9,102 nucleotides of DNA, taken from the NCBI GenBank assembly GCA_002495675.1, contig DAGH01000024.1, positions 9,058 through 18,159 of the forward strand. Direction: 5' to 3'. This DNA comes from Euryarchaeota archaeon UBA182 (lineage in GTDB: Archaea; Thermoplasmatota; Poseidoniia; Poseidoniales; Thalassarchaeaceae). The translations under genes were made by a program, and so were the position numbers. The notes below the pieces were generated by a model. The model ran no database searches. It was given only the letters and a program-made list of their open reading frames with translations, and had not been told where the DNA came from. Of the stretch, positions 1 through 6,384 are shown piece by piece (position 1 is the stretch's first letter; every line of letters starts with the position of its first letter).

Positions 1-1029
1 GAGGAAGAGTCCCAGTCAGATTTGGACATCGACGAGGTCAAAATAGGGCTGCCTGCAAATGGATTTCACGAACATCAATTGACCAGTATTTCGTATTTTA
101 GAGAGTCTCTCGAAGGTAAATTGAACACGAATGTAAGTATCACTTACTTCCATGACATCGATGATCTGATCGCTAACCTGAACTCCGGCGACATACATCT
201 AGGCTACTTTGAGGGCTTGGACTCATGGCATGCATGGAAATTGGGTGACCTCTCCGTGTTGGCAACCTTCCAAAGTTATCAAGACAGCAACAGACTGGAA
301 ATCTACCCAGTCGTTTCGAATGATAGCATAGCTGCCGGGGCCCACTTGGATGCAAGCTCCGATTCATATTCCTTCGAACTCCTTAGGAACGAGGCCGTAT
401 GTAATTCTCAGGACTTGGACACAGGCATCATTACCCTGTTGGCTGCCTACCTTATAGAAACAGGCCACATTCAACCCGAGGATCTTGATCCGAGCTCTAC
501 CACGCAGGACATTGTCGCCTCGTTCTTCGTACTAAACAACGGTACATCGAACTCATCAGAATTTTATCCAGACCGCATCGCTGAGTGCTTCCAGGCCGAG
601 GATGGAGATGTAGCATTTGCCTATGGCTCCCAAGAAGGATTTGAATGCGAGTCGCAGACAGCAGACATTTGCTTCCTGGACGAGGGGCTATTGGCCCTGC
701 CCCCTATCGCGGAATACCCCACTCCGTCAATAATGTACAACCCCAGCAATTTATCGGTTGTGACTCGTACCACGATATTGAACTCGTTACTGTCACTCAA
801 CGGCGAGATGTACCTAGAGAATTTCACCTCCCTCGGCAGGTCCTACACAGGGTGCTACGACATCTCGATTCACAAGGTGGACGATGAGTCTCCAAGGGGT
901 GCCTGCGGATCAGAAATTCTGAAGGCCCTTTTCCGTTCCAATGGGGTATCCAGAACCACCACTCAGGCTCACCTTGAGGGGCTCAATGCAATGCTGTCCG
1001 TACTACCAGAAGGCACAATCCTAGCGTGA
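1..1029 (+). CDS. PhnD-like phosphate/phosphonate-type ABC transporter substrate-binding protein, 5'-truncated
   Basis: The reading frame is open from the first base, so the start codon, and presumably a signal peptide or lipobox, lies outside the window; 342 C-terminal residues are seen. The fragment opens with an acidic linker (EEESQSD), as often follows a membrane anchor. It then shows the layout of a type 2 periplasmic binding protein: a first strand KIGLPANG, a helix ending in LNSGDIHLGYFEG (the usual 'G.iDla.f' step), a YPVVSNDSI strand like the 'vvr.DS' segment of PhnD proteins, and a hinge/second-lobe stretch CNSQDLDTG followed by a leucine-rich helix. Such proteins capture phosphonate, phosphite or related anions outside the cell and pass them to an ABC permease, but no ligand can be assigned. 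Several cysteines could form extracytoplasmic disulfides. The family call rests on pattern, not on a single diagnostic motif. Permease and ATPase genes, if present, would be upstream. Confidence 0.62.
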   Translation, partial: EEESQSDLDIDEVKIGLPANGFHEHQLTSISYFRESLEGKLNTNVSITYFHDIDDLIANLNSGDIHLGYFEGLDSWHAWKLGDLSVLATFQSYQDSNRLEIYPVVSNDSIAAGAHLDASSDSYSFELLRNEAVCNSQDLDTGIITLLAAYLIETGHIQPEDLDPSSTTQDIVASFFVLNNGTSNSSEFYPDRIAECFQAEDGDVAFAYGSQEGFECESQTADICFLDEGLLALPPIAEYPTPSIMYNPSNLSVVTRTTILNSLLSLNGEMYLENFTSLGRSYTGCYDISIHKVDDESPRGACGSEILKALFRSNGVSRTTTQAHLEGLNAMLSVLPEGTILA

Positions 1030-1039
1030 TCCGCTCGAT

Positions 1040-1303
1040 CTATGTCTGTTTACCGTCGAATTCAGGGTCCCACTCTGAAGCCCATACAGACACTGGCTCG
1101 CCCTCGATCTCTATCAGCCCGACTTTGTGTATTCTACTGCATCTCATCAAAGCCCTCTCCATCTCATGCGGTTGTGGGTCATGATCGAACTCCTTTCGCA
1201 TGTAGGCGATGATCTCCTTCGTATTGCAAGAGGAAACATCCACCCTCTTTCGAATAAGGCCGACGATTCTTCTATACTCCCACTTCTCACTTTGACGGCT
1301 CAC
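1040..1303 (-). CDS. Small putative winged-helix protein, coupled to the zinc-ribbon gene
   Basis: An 87-residue protein of unrecognised family. A basic N-terminal helix (EYRRIVGLIRKR, residues 9-20) is followed by two helices (about 28-39 and 45-57) and a predicted beta-hairpin (VGLIEIEGEPVSVWA, 61-75). That order would fit a small winged helix-turn-helix fold, so DNA or RNA binding is plausible but unproven. The GTG start is well supported. It overlaps the stop of the upstream zinc-ribbon gene as GTGA, and a GGAGG Shine-Dalgarno sequence lies 7 bases upstream inside that gene. The two proteins are therefore almost certainly made from one transcript by coupled translation. The gene ends only 10 bases from the convergent stop of the binding-protein gene. 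The acidic tail (WDPEFDGKQT) has no recognisable motif. Confidence 0.65.
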   Translation of the reverse strand: MSRQSEKWEYRRIVGLIRKRVDVSSCNTKEIIAYMRKEFDHDPQPHEMERALMRCSRIHKVGLIEIEGEPVSVWASEWDPEFDGKQT

Positions 1304-1473
1304 CCAGATGCCTCCATGAATGCACGGTGCGCCTCTTCCGTGTCAAATTCCACAACAAGAGGGGATATCACGCCACATGTTTTGCATTGGTACTGCCTCC
1401 CGGTCTCGAAACCCATGTAGGGGTATACCTCAATGCTGAAGCAGGAGCCACATGCTCGTATCGTCACGACCAT
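1300..1473 (-). CDS. Small zinc-ribbon protein (57 residues, CxxC...CxxC)
   Basis: A short gene of 57 residues. It has two CxxC knuckles, Cys8/Cys11 (ACGSC) and Cys30/Cys33 (CKTC), spaced as in a single treble-clef or rubredoxin-like zinc ribbon. The knuckles are separated by a beta-rich stretch (FSIEVYPYMGFETG) and followed by a strand and a short helix (EEAHRAFMEA). The ATG is the only reasonable start because an in-frame TGA lies six codons upstream. The gene stops in a GTGA overlap with the downstream putative winged-helix gene, and the pair forms a mini-operon divergent from the polymerase operon. Small archaeal zinc ribbons of this kind usually bind nucleic acid or act as adaptors, but no specific function can be assigned. 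An opposite-strand open frame over the same bases has no comparable motif. Confidence 0.7.
   Translation of the reverse strand: MVVTIRACGSCFSIEVYPYMGFETGRQYQCKTCGVISPLVVEFDTEEAHRAFMEASG
1311..1315 (-). promoter_or_regulatory. Shine-Dalgarno site for the GTG-started small gene
   Basis: The minus strand reads GGAGG followed by a 7-base spacer and GTG. It lies inside the upstream zinc-ribbon gene and decides the GTG start at 1303, which overlaps the upstream stop codon. Confidence 0.6.
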
Positions 1474-1573
1474 ACTGAGGCGCCTGAATCAGTTTAACCT
1501 TCGTCTACAAGGCTTTGGAAAGGGACATGATCCTACTGTTTACTTTCACATTCACACTTAGCCCCATTGAGTT

Positions 1574-1583
1574 CTTTTCATAC
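1574..1583 (+). promoter_or_regulatory. Possible TATA-box region for the small-protein/polymerase operon
   Basis: TTTTCATACC is centred about 29 bases before the ATG at 1608, the distance expected for an archaeal TATA element driving a leaderless or near-leaderless transcript. The match to a TATA consensus is weak. The 134-base divergent gap (1474-1607) also carries a poorer candidate on the other strand, GTTAAAC around 1492-1498, about 22 bases before the zinc-ribbon ATG. Otherwise nothing recognisable is seen in the gap. Confidence 0.3.
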
Positions 1584-1607
1584 CAAGCTTGGTTCATTCT
1601 AGGCGCC

Positions 1608-1859
1608 ATGGGCAGGACAGTAGCGACTTGGAGAGACCGCATCGAGAGGCGAATTGCGGCATGGTCAGGCTTTAGGCGAGCATTGAGGCTAGACGACAGG
1701 ATTGCTTTCGATTACCTCCTTAATTCGGTGAGGAGTAGATCTTCAGCATGTGGAATGATGCCGGCTTCCGATGAGTTCGAACCAGCATTGCTGTCGATGC
1801 TCATTGACTTGGAAGCGCGGCTGTCCAAGGTCGAAAAGGAGCTTTCAGAAAATGGCTGA
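1608..1859 (+). CDS. Small helical protein encoded immediately before PolB2, putative polymerase partner
   Basis: An 83-residue protein beginning MGRTVATWRDRIERR. The N-terminal half is strongly basic and helical (WRDRIERRIAAWSGFRRALR), followed by a DDRIAFDYLLNSVRSR helix. A short loop (GMMPASDEFEP) leads into a final helix LLSMLIDLEARLSKVEKEL with leucine heptad spacing typical of a short coiled coil. From memory, haloarchaea carry small proteins starting 'MGRTNPT.R' with the same RRALRR / FD.L / PALLS helix pattern; I could not verify this. The open frame extends 31 codons further upstream, but that part is a Phe/Thr-rich stretch unlike the rest, so the internal ATG is preferred. The last eight bases overlap the polymerase start (ATGGCTGA), implying one transcript and a stoichiometric or regulatory link. 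No enzymatic motif is present. Confidence 0.68.
   Translation: MGRTVATWRDRIERRIAAWSGFRRALRLDDRIAFDYLLNSVRSRSSACGMMPASDEFEPALLSMLIDLEARLSKVEKELSENG
1836..1841 (+). promoter_or_regulatory. Shine-Dalgarno site for the polymerase gene
   Basis: AAGGAG ends 10 bases before the ATG at 1852, inside the 3' end of the upstream small gene. It supports this ATG over upstream in-frame starts (such as the one at 1771), whose extra residues (a Cys/Arg-rich stretch) look non-native. Confidence 0.5.
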
Positions 1860-4242
1860 AGGTTGGATATTGGACGCATATCCAGACCGCATGTCTGATA
1901 GAATGACAGTGTGGCTAAAACACAGTGACGGATCCGCAACACGGCACCTACTCGACTGGTCGGCGACCATCCATGTGCACTCAAGCGGTGAGAACCTAAA
2001 GTTCCTGGAAGAAATGCTTTCCAGGCCTTCATACAGATACATGCATGGGGGCTTGATCACCCGTAGGGAATCTCACTACATTGAGCATGGCTCGTCCGCT
2101 TTGAGGGAGGTTCTCGCCATAAGAATTGGAAGGGCGAAGGGCATAGGAAAGATTGCTAATTCGATCCTGTCAATAGGTTCTTGGAAGGACTTTGAGATCT
2201 TCTCAGTCGACCCTAGGCCTGCACAGAGATTCCTGCATGAGATGGGGGTCAGACCATTCAGCAGAGTCCTGATAGATGGTGGTAAGATTTGTGCCCTAGG
2301 CAGTGACAGCATGGATAGCCAAGATCTTCCTCCCCTCAGAAAGGCGTCCTTGCTGGTTGATTGCAGAGACCCTCTCGGCAAGAGAACTGCATCAGGATCT
2401 ATAGAATGGGTGGAAATCAAAGATCTAGGGGATGGCCATTCGAAGTCAGAAGAGCGGGCGATTCGCGTGTCGAGCAGAGATTTCAGCCACTCCGTGGAAT
2501 TTATACAAAGCATAAGCGAACATATAGTTCGAATAGATCCTGATATCTTGGTGACCGATAAGGGCGATAGCATAGATTTCCCTGCATTGTTGTCCGAAGC
2601 GCTCTCCGAAAAGATCGACCTGCGATTCGGCAGGGAGGGCGGCAAGGTGGATAGGCGGAGAGGGGCTGTGACTAACTGGAGCTACGGAGAATTGCTGAGA
2701 TCAGAGGCATATCACGCCATAGACGGGAGGGCGCATGTCGACTTCGGCCATTCATTCATTGCCAAAGAGGGAGGGATAGAAGGGCTGATTGAAGTTTCAA
2801 GAATGTCTGGCATACCCTTGCAGGACCTATCTAGGCTTTCTCCCGGGTCTGCGATCTCAGCCATACAGATTAGGCAGTCGATGGAGGATGGGATTCTTGT
2901 GCCATGGAAAAAAAACAGGGCAGAGGATGTCAAAAATGGAAGGGATTTGTTACTGGCTGACAGAGGAGGGTTGTATCTGGATCCTGTCCCAGGAGTCCAC
3001 AGAGATGTCTTCGAGTTAGATTTCACCAGTCTGTTCCCAAGCATAATCGCGACAAGGAACATAAGTCCCGAGACCATGAACTGTTCCTGTTGTGATACAG
3101 ATGGACCAATAGACGGGAATAGGTTGCTACCCCTTGACCCAGAAGATGCCAAACAGAAAGTTAGAGATGGAATGTTTTCAGATCGCGTCGAGGGACTGGC
3201 CGTACCTGAAATTGGGGGGCATACATGCGGAAGAGTACGTGGTTTTCTCGGGAGAGTGGTTGCGCCCATAATCATCAGGAGAATGGAACTGAAAGCCTTG
3301 GTCGAGTTCAAGGGCGACAAGTGGGATAAGCGGCAGAATGTTCTCAAGTGGCTACTAGTGACTTGTTTCGGATACACGGGCTACAGAAATGCAAGGTTCG
3401 GAAGAATAGAGTGTCATGAGGCCATATGTGCTTGGTCCAGGGAAATTCTACTGGGTGCAAAGGATCTTGCAGAAGAAGAGGGGTGGAGTTGCCTACATGC
3501 CATAGTTGACTCAATCTGGCTAATTGATAATAGGGGGAGAGGGATGGAAGATCAACGTGATTCCATAACTAGGCTCATGCAAAAAATAGAGATCATGAGT
3601 GGGATACCAATAGAGATGGAAGACCTGTATAGCTGGATCGCATTCATACCAAACAAAACTACGGGCGTATCATCTCTGACGAAGTACTTCGCTCATGGTG
3701 AAAATGGCTGGAAGATCAGGGGTATCGAGCTCAGGCAGCACTCGACATGCAAATGGGTACGCAGGATTCAGGAAGAAATCTTAGAACATATGAGATCTGA
3801 TTCTCCAGAGGAGGCTCTAGCCAACTCGATCAGGGCGTATCTGAGAAACCTAGATCAGATGAAGAATGGAGAGGTTCCGCTTGGCGACTTGGTGGTAAGA
3901 AGAAGAGTGAAGAAGGTTGTTGCCGACTACAAAGTGCAAAACCTGACTTTCTCAGCATTGATGAGGGGGGATCTGATGGGACAGCAGAACCCCCCGGGAA
4001 GGAAGATTGGCTTCGTCGTTGTGAATAAGAGGCGCTCTATGCCCTCAGAGAGAGTCAGGCTGGAGTCGGAGGTCAATTCTGATCCAGAACTACTCAAGGG
4101 GATAAGGGGTGACTTCCACTTCTATGAAGCGCTGGCTCGTCGAGCGTCTTGCTCCATCCTCTCTCCGTTCGGCGTGTCTGAAGACACTTTATCCAGTGGA
4201 GGGCGTATACAAACGACCCTGGATGATTGGTTTGAGACGTAG
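1852..4242 (+). CDS. polB2: Archaeal PolB2-type family B DNA polymerase with degenerate proofreading domain and C-terminal PIP box
   Basis: A 796-residue family B polymerase. Motif A is intact (ELDFTSLFPSII, catalytic Asp390). Motif B is KWLLVTCFGYTGYRNARFG (499-517) instead of the usual KxxxNSxYG. Motif C is HAIVDSIW (549-556), so the first Asp of YxDTDS is replaced by Ile551 while Asp553 remains. The N-terminal exonuclease fold can be traced but is damaged. ExoI is VDCRD (Asp170 kept, the Glu changed to Arg172). ExoII is TDKGDSIDF (Asn changed to Lys, Asp242 kept). No YxxxD ExoIII is seen. The stretch GLIEVSRMSGIPLQDLSR...ILVPWKK (311-354) and NISPET after motif A match the archaeal PolB2 class. 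The protein ends QTTLDDWF (787-794), a PCNA-interacting PIP box. Family knowledge: PolB2 was described as largely inactivated, yet Sulfolobus Dpo2 is DNA-damage inducible. A role in translesion or damage-tolerant synthesis is inferred. Confidence 0.88.
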   Translation: MAEGWILDAYPDRMSDRMTVWLKHSDGSATRHLLDWSATIHVHSSGENLKFLEEMLSRPSYRYMHGGLITRRESHYIEHGSSALREVLAIRIGRAKGIGKIANSILSIGSWKDFEIFSVDPRPAQRFLHEMGVRPFSRVLIDGGKICALGSDSMDSQDLPPLRKASLLVDCRDPLGKRTASGSIEWVEIKDLGDGHSKSEERAIRVSSRDFSHSVEFIQSISEHIVRIDPDILVTDKGDSIDFPALLSEALSEKIDLRFGREGGKVDRRRGAVTNWSYGELLRSEAYHAIDGRAHVDFGHSFIAKEGGIEGLIEVSRMSGIPLQDLSRLSPGSAISAIQIRQSMEDGILVPWKKNRAEDVKNGRDLLLADRGGLYLDPVPGVHRDVFELDFTSLFPSIIATRNISPETMNCSCCDTDGPIDGNRLLPLDPEDAKQKVRDGMFSDRVEGLAVPEIGGHTCGRVRGFLGRVVAPIIIRRMELKALVEFKGDKWDKRQNVLKWLLVTCFGYTGYRNARFGRIECHEAICAWSREILLGAKDLAEEEGWSCLHAIVDSIWLIDNRGRGMEDQRDSITRLMQKIEIMSGIPIEMEDLYSWIAFIPNKTTGVSSLTKYFAHGENGWKIRGIELRQHSTCKWVRRIQEEILEHMRSDSPEEALANSIRAYLRNLDQMKNGEVPLGDLVVRRRVKKVVADYKVQNLTFSALMRGDLMGQQNPPGRKIGFVVVNKRRSMPSERVRLESEVNSDPELLKGIRGDFHFYEALARRASCSILSPFGVSEDTLSSGGRIQTTLDDWFET

Positions 4243-4916
4243 AAATCTCTCAATGAGACGCTTGCAGCGAGAGATTGAATCGGGTTTGCTGTGATCTGAA
4301 GGTTGTGATGCGTTGCGACGATATTTGTTCCATCATAAGAGGCGATGGAGACCTTGTCGTCAGCACACTCGTTCATTTGGGCAGGAAGGCCCCTTTGAAC
4401 GTCATTGGCACTGGGCTCGGGCATTGTCATCACAACCAGGACATTCCGACTCTGGGCCAAGGACTTGATTCTCTCAAGAGACTCTGAAAGCATAGAGAGG
4501 CCTTCTGCCCTCCTGACCTGCATATCTCCGAACATGCCGATGAGATCCGTTATGAGCACCAGCCTGATTTCCGATTCTTGCGCGTTGGATCTGATGTCCT
4601 CCTTTGCACGTCTGACCAGATCCACCATCTGATGTGCTGTGAAAGCCCGACATCCTTGCAATAGTCGGAGTTTCTCTGGGGAGCTACCCCTCTTGGAGAG
4701 CAAGGGTATCAGACGAGAGGGGTCGAGAGCCATTCCCCCGTCTATCCAGTGGACTATTCTGCCAGAGCAAATCTCGTCACAGATCATTTCGAAGGCAACG
4801 GCATGCGTGCAGTTTCTCTTTCCCGCCAGCAGCAGTGTTCGTCCGGTTGCAGGCTTCGGAAATGACGATGAAAGTCCCACTGCACCCCATGAAATTAGAT
4901 TGGTGCTGTGACCCAT
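4122..4916 (-). CDS. RecA/RadA-fold paralogue with degenerate Walker A, possible ImuA-like partner of PolB2
   Basis: A 264-residue protein with the RadA core order but altered ATPase motifs. TLLLAGKRNCTHAVAFEM (27-44) occupies the Walker A place; Lys33 is kept, but the following Thr is Arg34 and the GxxxxGKT pattern is gone. IVHWIDGGMALDPSRL (54-69) corresponds to RadA 'YIDTEgtF..eRi', with the catalytic Glu replaced by Gly. LLQGCRAFTAHQMVDLVRRA matches the RadA 'varAynsdhQ' segment. RLVLITDLIGMF (118-129) is Walker B-like with Asp124. No N-terminal HhH domain is present. It probably binds DNA, a recombinase or a polymerase without normal ATP turnover, like bacterial ImuA or Rad51 paralogues; this role is inferred. 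It lies 28 bases downstream of the GH1 gene on the same strand. It converges on polB2 with a 121-base overlap covering residues 225-264, so the tail may be an extension. No Shine-Dalgarno site precedes the ATG. Confidence 0.7.
   Translation of the reverse strand: MGHSTNLISWGAVGLSSSFPKPATGRTLLLAGKRNCTHAVAFEMICDEICSGRIVHWIDGGMALDPSRLIPLLSKRGSSPEKLRLLQGCRAFTAHQMVDLVRRAKEDIRSNAQESEIRLVLITDLIGMFGDMQVRRAEGLSMLSESLERIKSLAQSRNVLVVMTMPEPSANDVQRGLPAQMNECADDKVSIASYDGTNIVATHHNLQITANPIQSLAASVSLRDFYVSNQSSRVVCIRPPLDKVSSDTPNGERMEQDARRASAS
4244..4276. repeat. Inverted repeat just after the polymerase stop codon
   Basis: AATCTCTC (4244-4251) and GAGAGATT (4269-4276) form a perfect 8-bp stem around a 17-base loop, beginning one base after the polB2 TAG. 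It could act as a 3'-end hairpin for the polymerase mRNA. It also lies within codons of the opposing RecA-like gene and has no poly-T run, so it may be chance. Confidence 0.3.
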
Positions 4917-4944
4917 AGAAGGTTGAAGAGAATCGGGGGTCTCA

Positions 4945-6291
4945 TTACCTTTTCACTTGGGATTCGATCAAATCCCTGTATATCTCTCCGCTTTGCCTCA
5001 GAGATCGAGTTTGATTCCCATAATTGACCTCATAAAGCCCGAAGCGCATCGAGTATCCCTCGGCCCATTCAAAGTTGTCCATCAGAGACCAGTAGTGGAA
5101 AGACTTGACATCATATCCGTCCTTTATGGCCTCGGATAGTATCCAGATGTGTCTCATGAGATGTTCGGGCCTAAGAGAATCGGAGGCGTCTGCTACGCCA
5201 TTCTCCGTAACCTCGATCGGGACGCCGAAACCAGATGCATATTCTATTGCCCTCCTAAATCCCTCGGCGTACATCGGGTATCCGAAATCGGTCTCAATCT
5301 CATGCTCTCTTCTCTGGAAATCCAGATCCTTGGTAGCCGTGGGAACGAAGAGTCCGGTGATGAAATGGGTGTAATAATTCAATCCAATGAAGTCCAAGGA
5401 AGACCTCGCGCCCTCAATCCTCGAGCCGAACATCCTGCCCTTCAGAATGGCCCTTTTCCAAGCGCCATTCCAAATCCAGTCCAAAAGTCTGCTCGCCGCC
5501 CAATCAATTGGGCTCCATCGATTGGTTGGATCGAACAAAGTAACATTCTTGGCCATTCCGATCGAAGAATTCGGATTTTTCGACTTCAACAGGTTGTACA
5601 CCCTGGCATGGGCTCTCATCATGTTCTTCATCACGGAAATGCAGAGCCTGATTGATCGTTTCCCTGGTGGGAACTGGCCTAGGGCATACCCCATCGAGGA
5701 GAAGACTACTGGTTCGTTTATTGTGCACCAAATACTGACTCTATCAGAGAGAGCGTTGTGCACCTTCTCGCAGTAATTTACGAATTCAGGTATGTTCTCA
5801 GCTTTAGAGAATCCCCCTTTCTCCTCCCACCAAGCAGGGTGGGAGAAGTGATGGAGCGTAATCATAGGCCTTATTCCCTTAGATAAAAGGTCGTCCACCA
5901 TTCTGGAGTATTCCTGAAGTGGCCCCTCTTCCCAAACCCCCTGTTCGGGCTCCAACCTACTCCATTCGATTGAAAATCGATAAGTGCTGAGGCCGAGGTC
6001 TGAGATCAGCTGAAAGTCCTGCTTCCATAGATTCCAGTGGTCGCATGCTTGGCCACTCTGCTCCATCTCGTTGGATGACTCAAACACGGTCCAATTGTTC
6101 CTCAAGCCGCCCTCGATCTGATGTGCTGCAGTTGCGACGCCCCAGTGAAATTCATCTGGAATTACGATTGATGTCAAGTCCAGGTCTCCCCAATCCATGT
6201 GCGGCTCAGGGTGTGTTCTCCTGAGGTAGACTACGAAGGTGAAGAGGAGTAAGGATCCTACCAAAAGCAACATCGCGAGATTGTCAATCAC
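4945..6291 (-). CDS. Membrane-anchored glycoside hydrolase family 1 (beta-glycosidase-like) enzyme
   Basis: A 448-residue protein with a complete GH1 barrel. It opens FHWGVATAAHQIEGG (48-62) and continues with YRFSIEWSRLEP, TLHHFSHPAWW, the acid/base TINEP (Glu193), NYYTHF, the nucleophile VTENG (Glu363) and HYWSLMDNFEWAEGY (399-413). Both catalytic glutamates are present, so retaining beta-glycosidase or transglycosidase activity is expected; the sugar cannot be read from the sequence. Before the barrel lies one hydrophobic segment (about 6-23, MLLLVGSLLLFTFVVYL) followed by Arg-Arg, with an acidic N-terminus. By the positive-inside rule this is an N-out/C-in anchor, placing the enzyme on the cytoplasmic face. 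The GTG start fits a TATATA box about 27 bases upstream (leaderless); the ATG six codons later would also keep the anchor. The RecA-like gene follows after 28 bases and probably shares this transcript. Confidence 0.9.
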   Translation of the reverse strand: MIDNLAMLLLVGSLLLFTFVVYLRRTHPEPHMDWGDLDLTSIVIPDEFHWGVATAAHQIEGGLRNNWTVFESSNEMEQSGQACDHWNLWKQDFQLISDLGLSTYRFSIEWSRLEPEQGVWEEGPLQEYSRMVDDLLSKGIRPMITLHHFSHPAWWEEKGGFSKAENIPEFVNYCEKVHNALSDRVSIWCTINEPVVFSSMGYALGQFPPGKRSIRLCISVMKNMMRAHARVYNLLKSKNPNSSIGMAKNVTLFDPTNRWSPIDWAASRLLDWIWNGAWKRAILKGRMFGSRIEGARSSLDFIGLNYYTHFITGLFVPTATKDLDFQRREHEIETDFGYPMYAEGFRRAIEYASGFGVPIEVTENGVADASDSLRPEHLMRHIWILSEAIKDGYDVKSFHYWSLMDNFEWAEGYSMRFGLYEVNYGNQTRSLRQSGEIYRDLIESQVKR

Positions 6292-6315
6292 ACCACTACG
6301 AGGGGTACCGGCCTC

Positions 6316-6321
6316 ATATAT
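6316..6321 (-). promoter_or_regulatory. TATA box for the GH1 (and RecA-like) transcript
   Basis: The minus strand reads CCATATATGAGG in the 93-base gap after the DoxX-like gene. Its centre is about 27 bases from the GTG at 6291, the archaeal TATA-to-start distance for a leaderless mRNA. Confidence 0.5.
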
Positions 6322-6384
6322 GGTCCGAAATTGGGATAATGCTGACGACGCTTACAGAAGTCTGACTGTCAACCGAGCCCCTGT

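Noticed and set aside
1127..1420. 97-codon open frame on the plus strand
   Set aside because: It is antisense to the zinc-ribbon/winged-helix pair, which have CxxC motifs, a Shine-Dalgarno site and a stop-start overlap; the plus frame has none of these.
1515..1607. In-frame upstream extension of the 83-residue protein, starting at a TTG
   Set aside because: The extra 31 residues are a Phe/Thr-rich stretch unlike the rest of the protein, and a TATA-like element falls inside this segment, so it is treated as the promoter region.
2076..3377. Two long minus-strand open frames (189 and 221 codons) inside the polymerase gene
   Set aside because: They are Ser/Pro/Leu-rich shadows of the polymerase reading frame without domain motifs; the plus strand carries recognisable PolB motifs throughout.
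4894..4944. 16-codon frame starting in a TAATG overlap with the GH1 stop
   Set aside because: It is out of frame with the RecA-like gene, has no Shine-Dalgarno site and is too short to support; the TAATG overlap looks coincidental.
5149..5776. Plus-strand open frames of 168 and 129 codons
   Set aside because: They are antisense to the GH1 catalytic barrel, whose motifs are complete on the minus strand.
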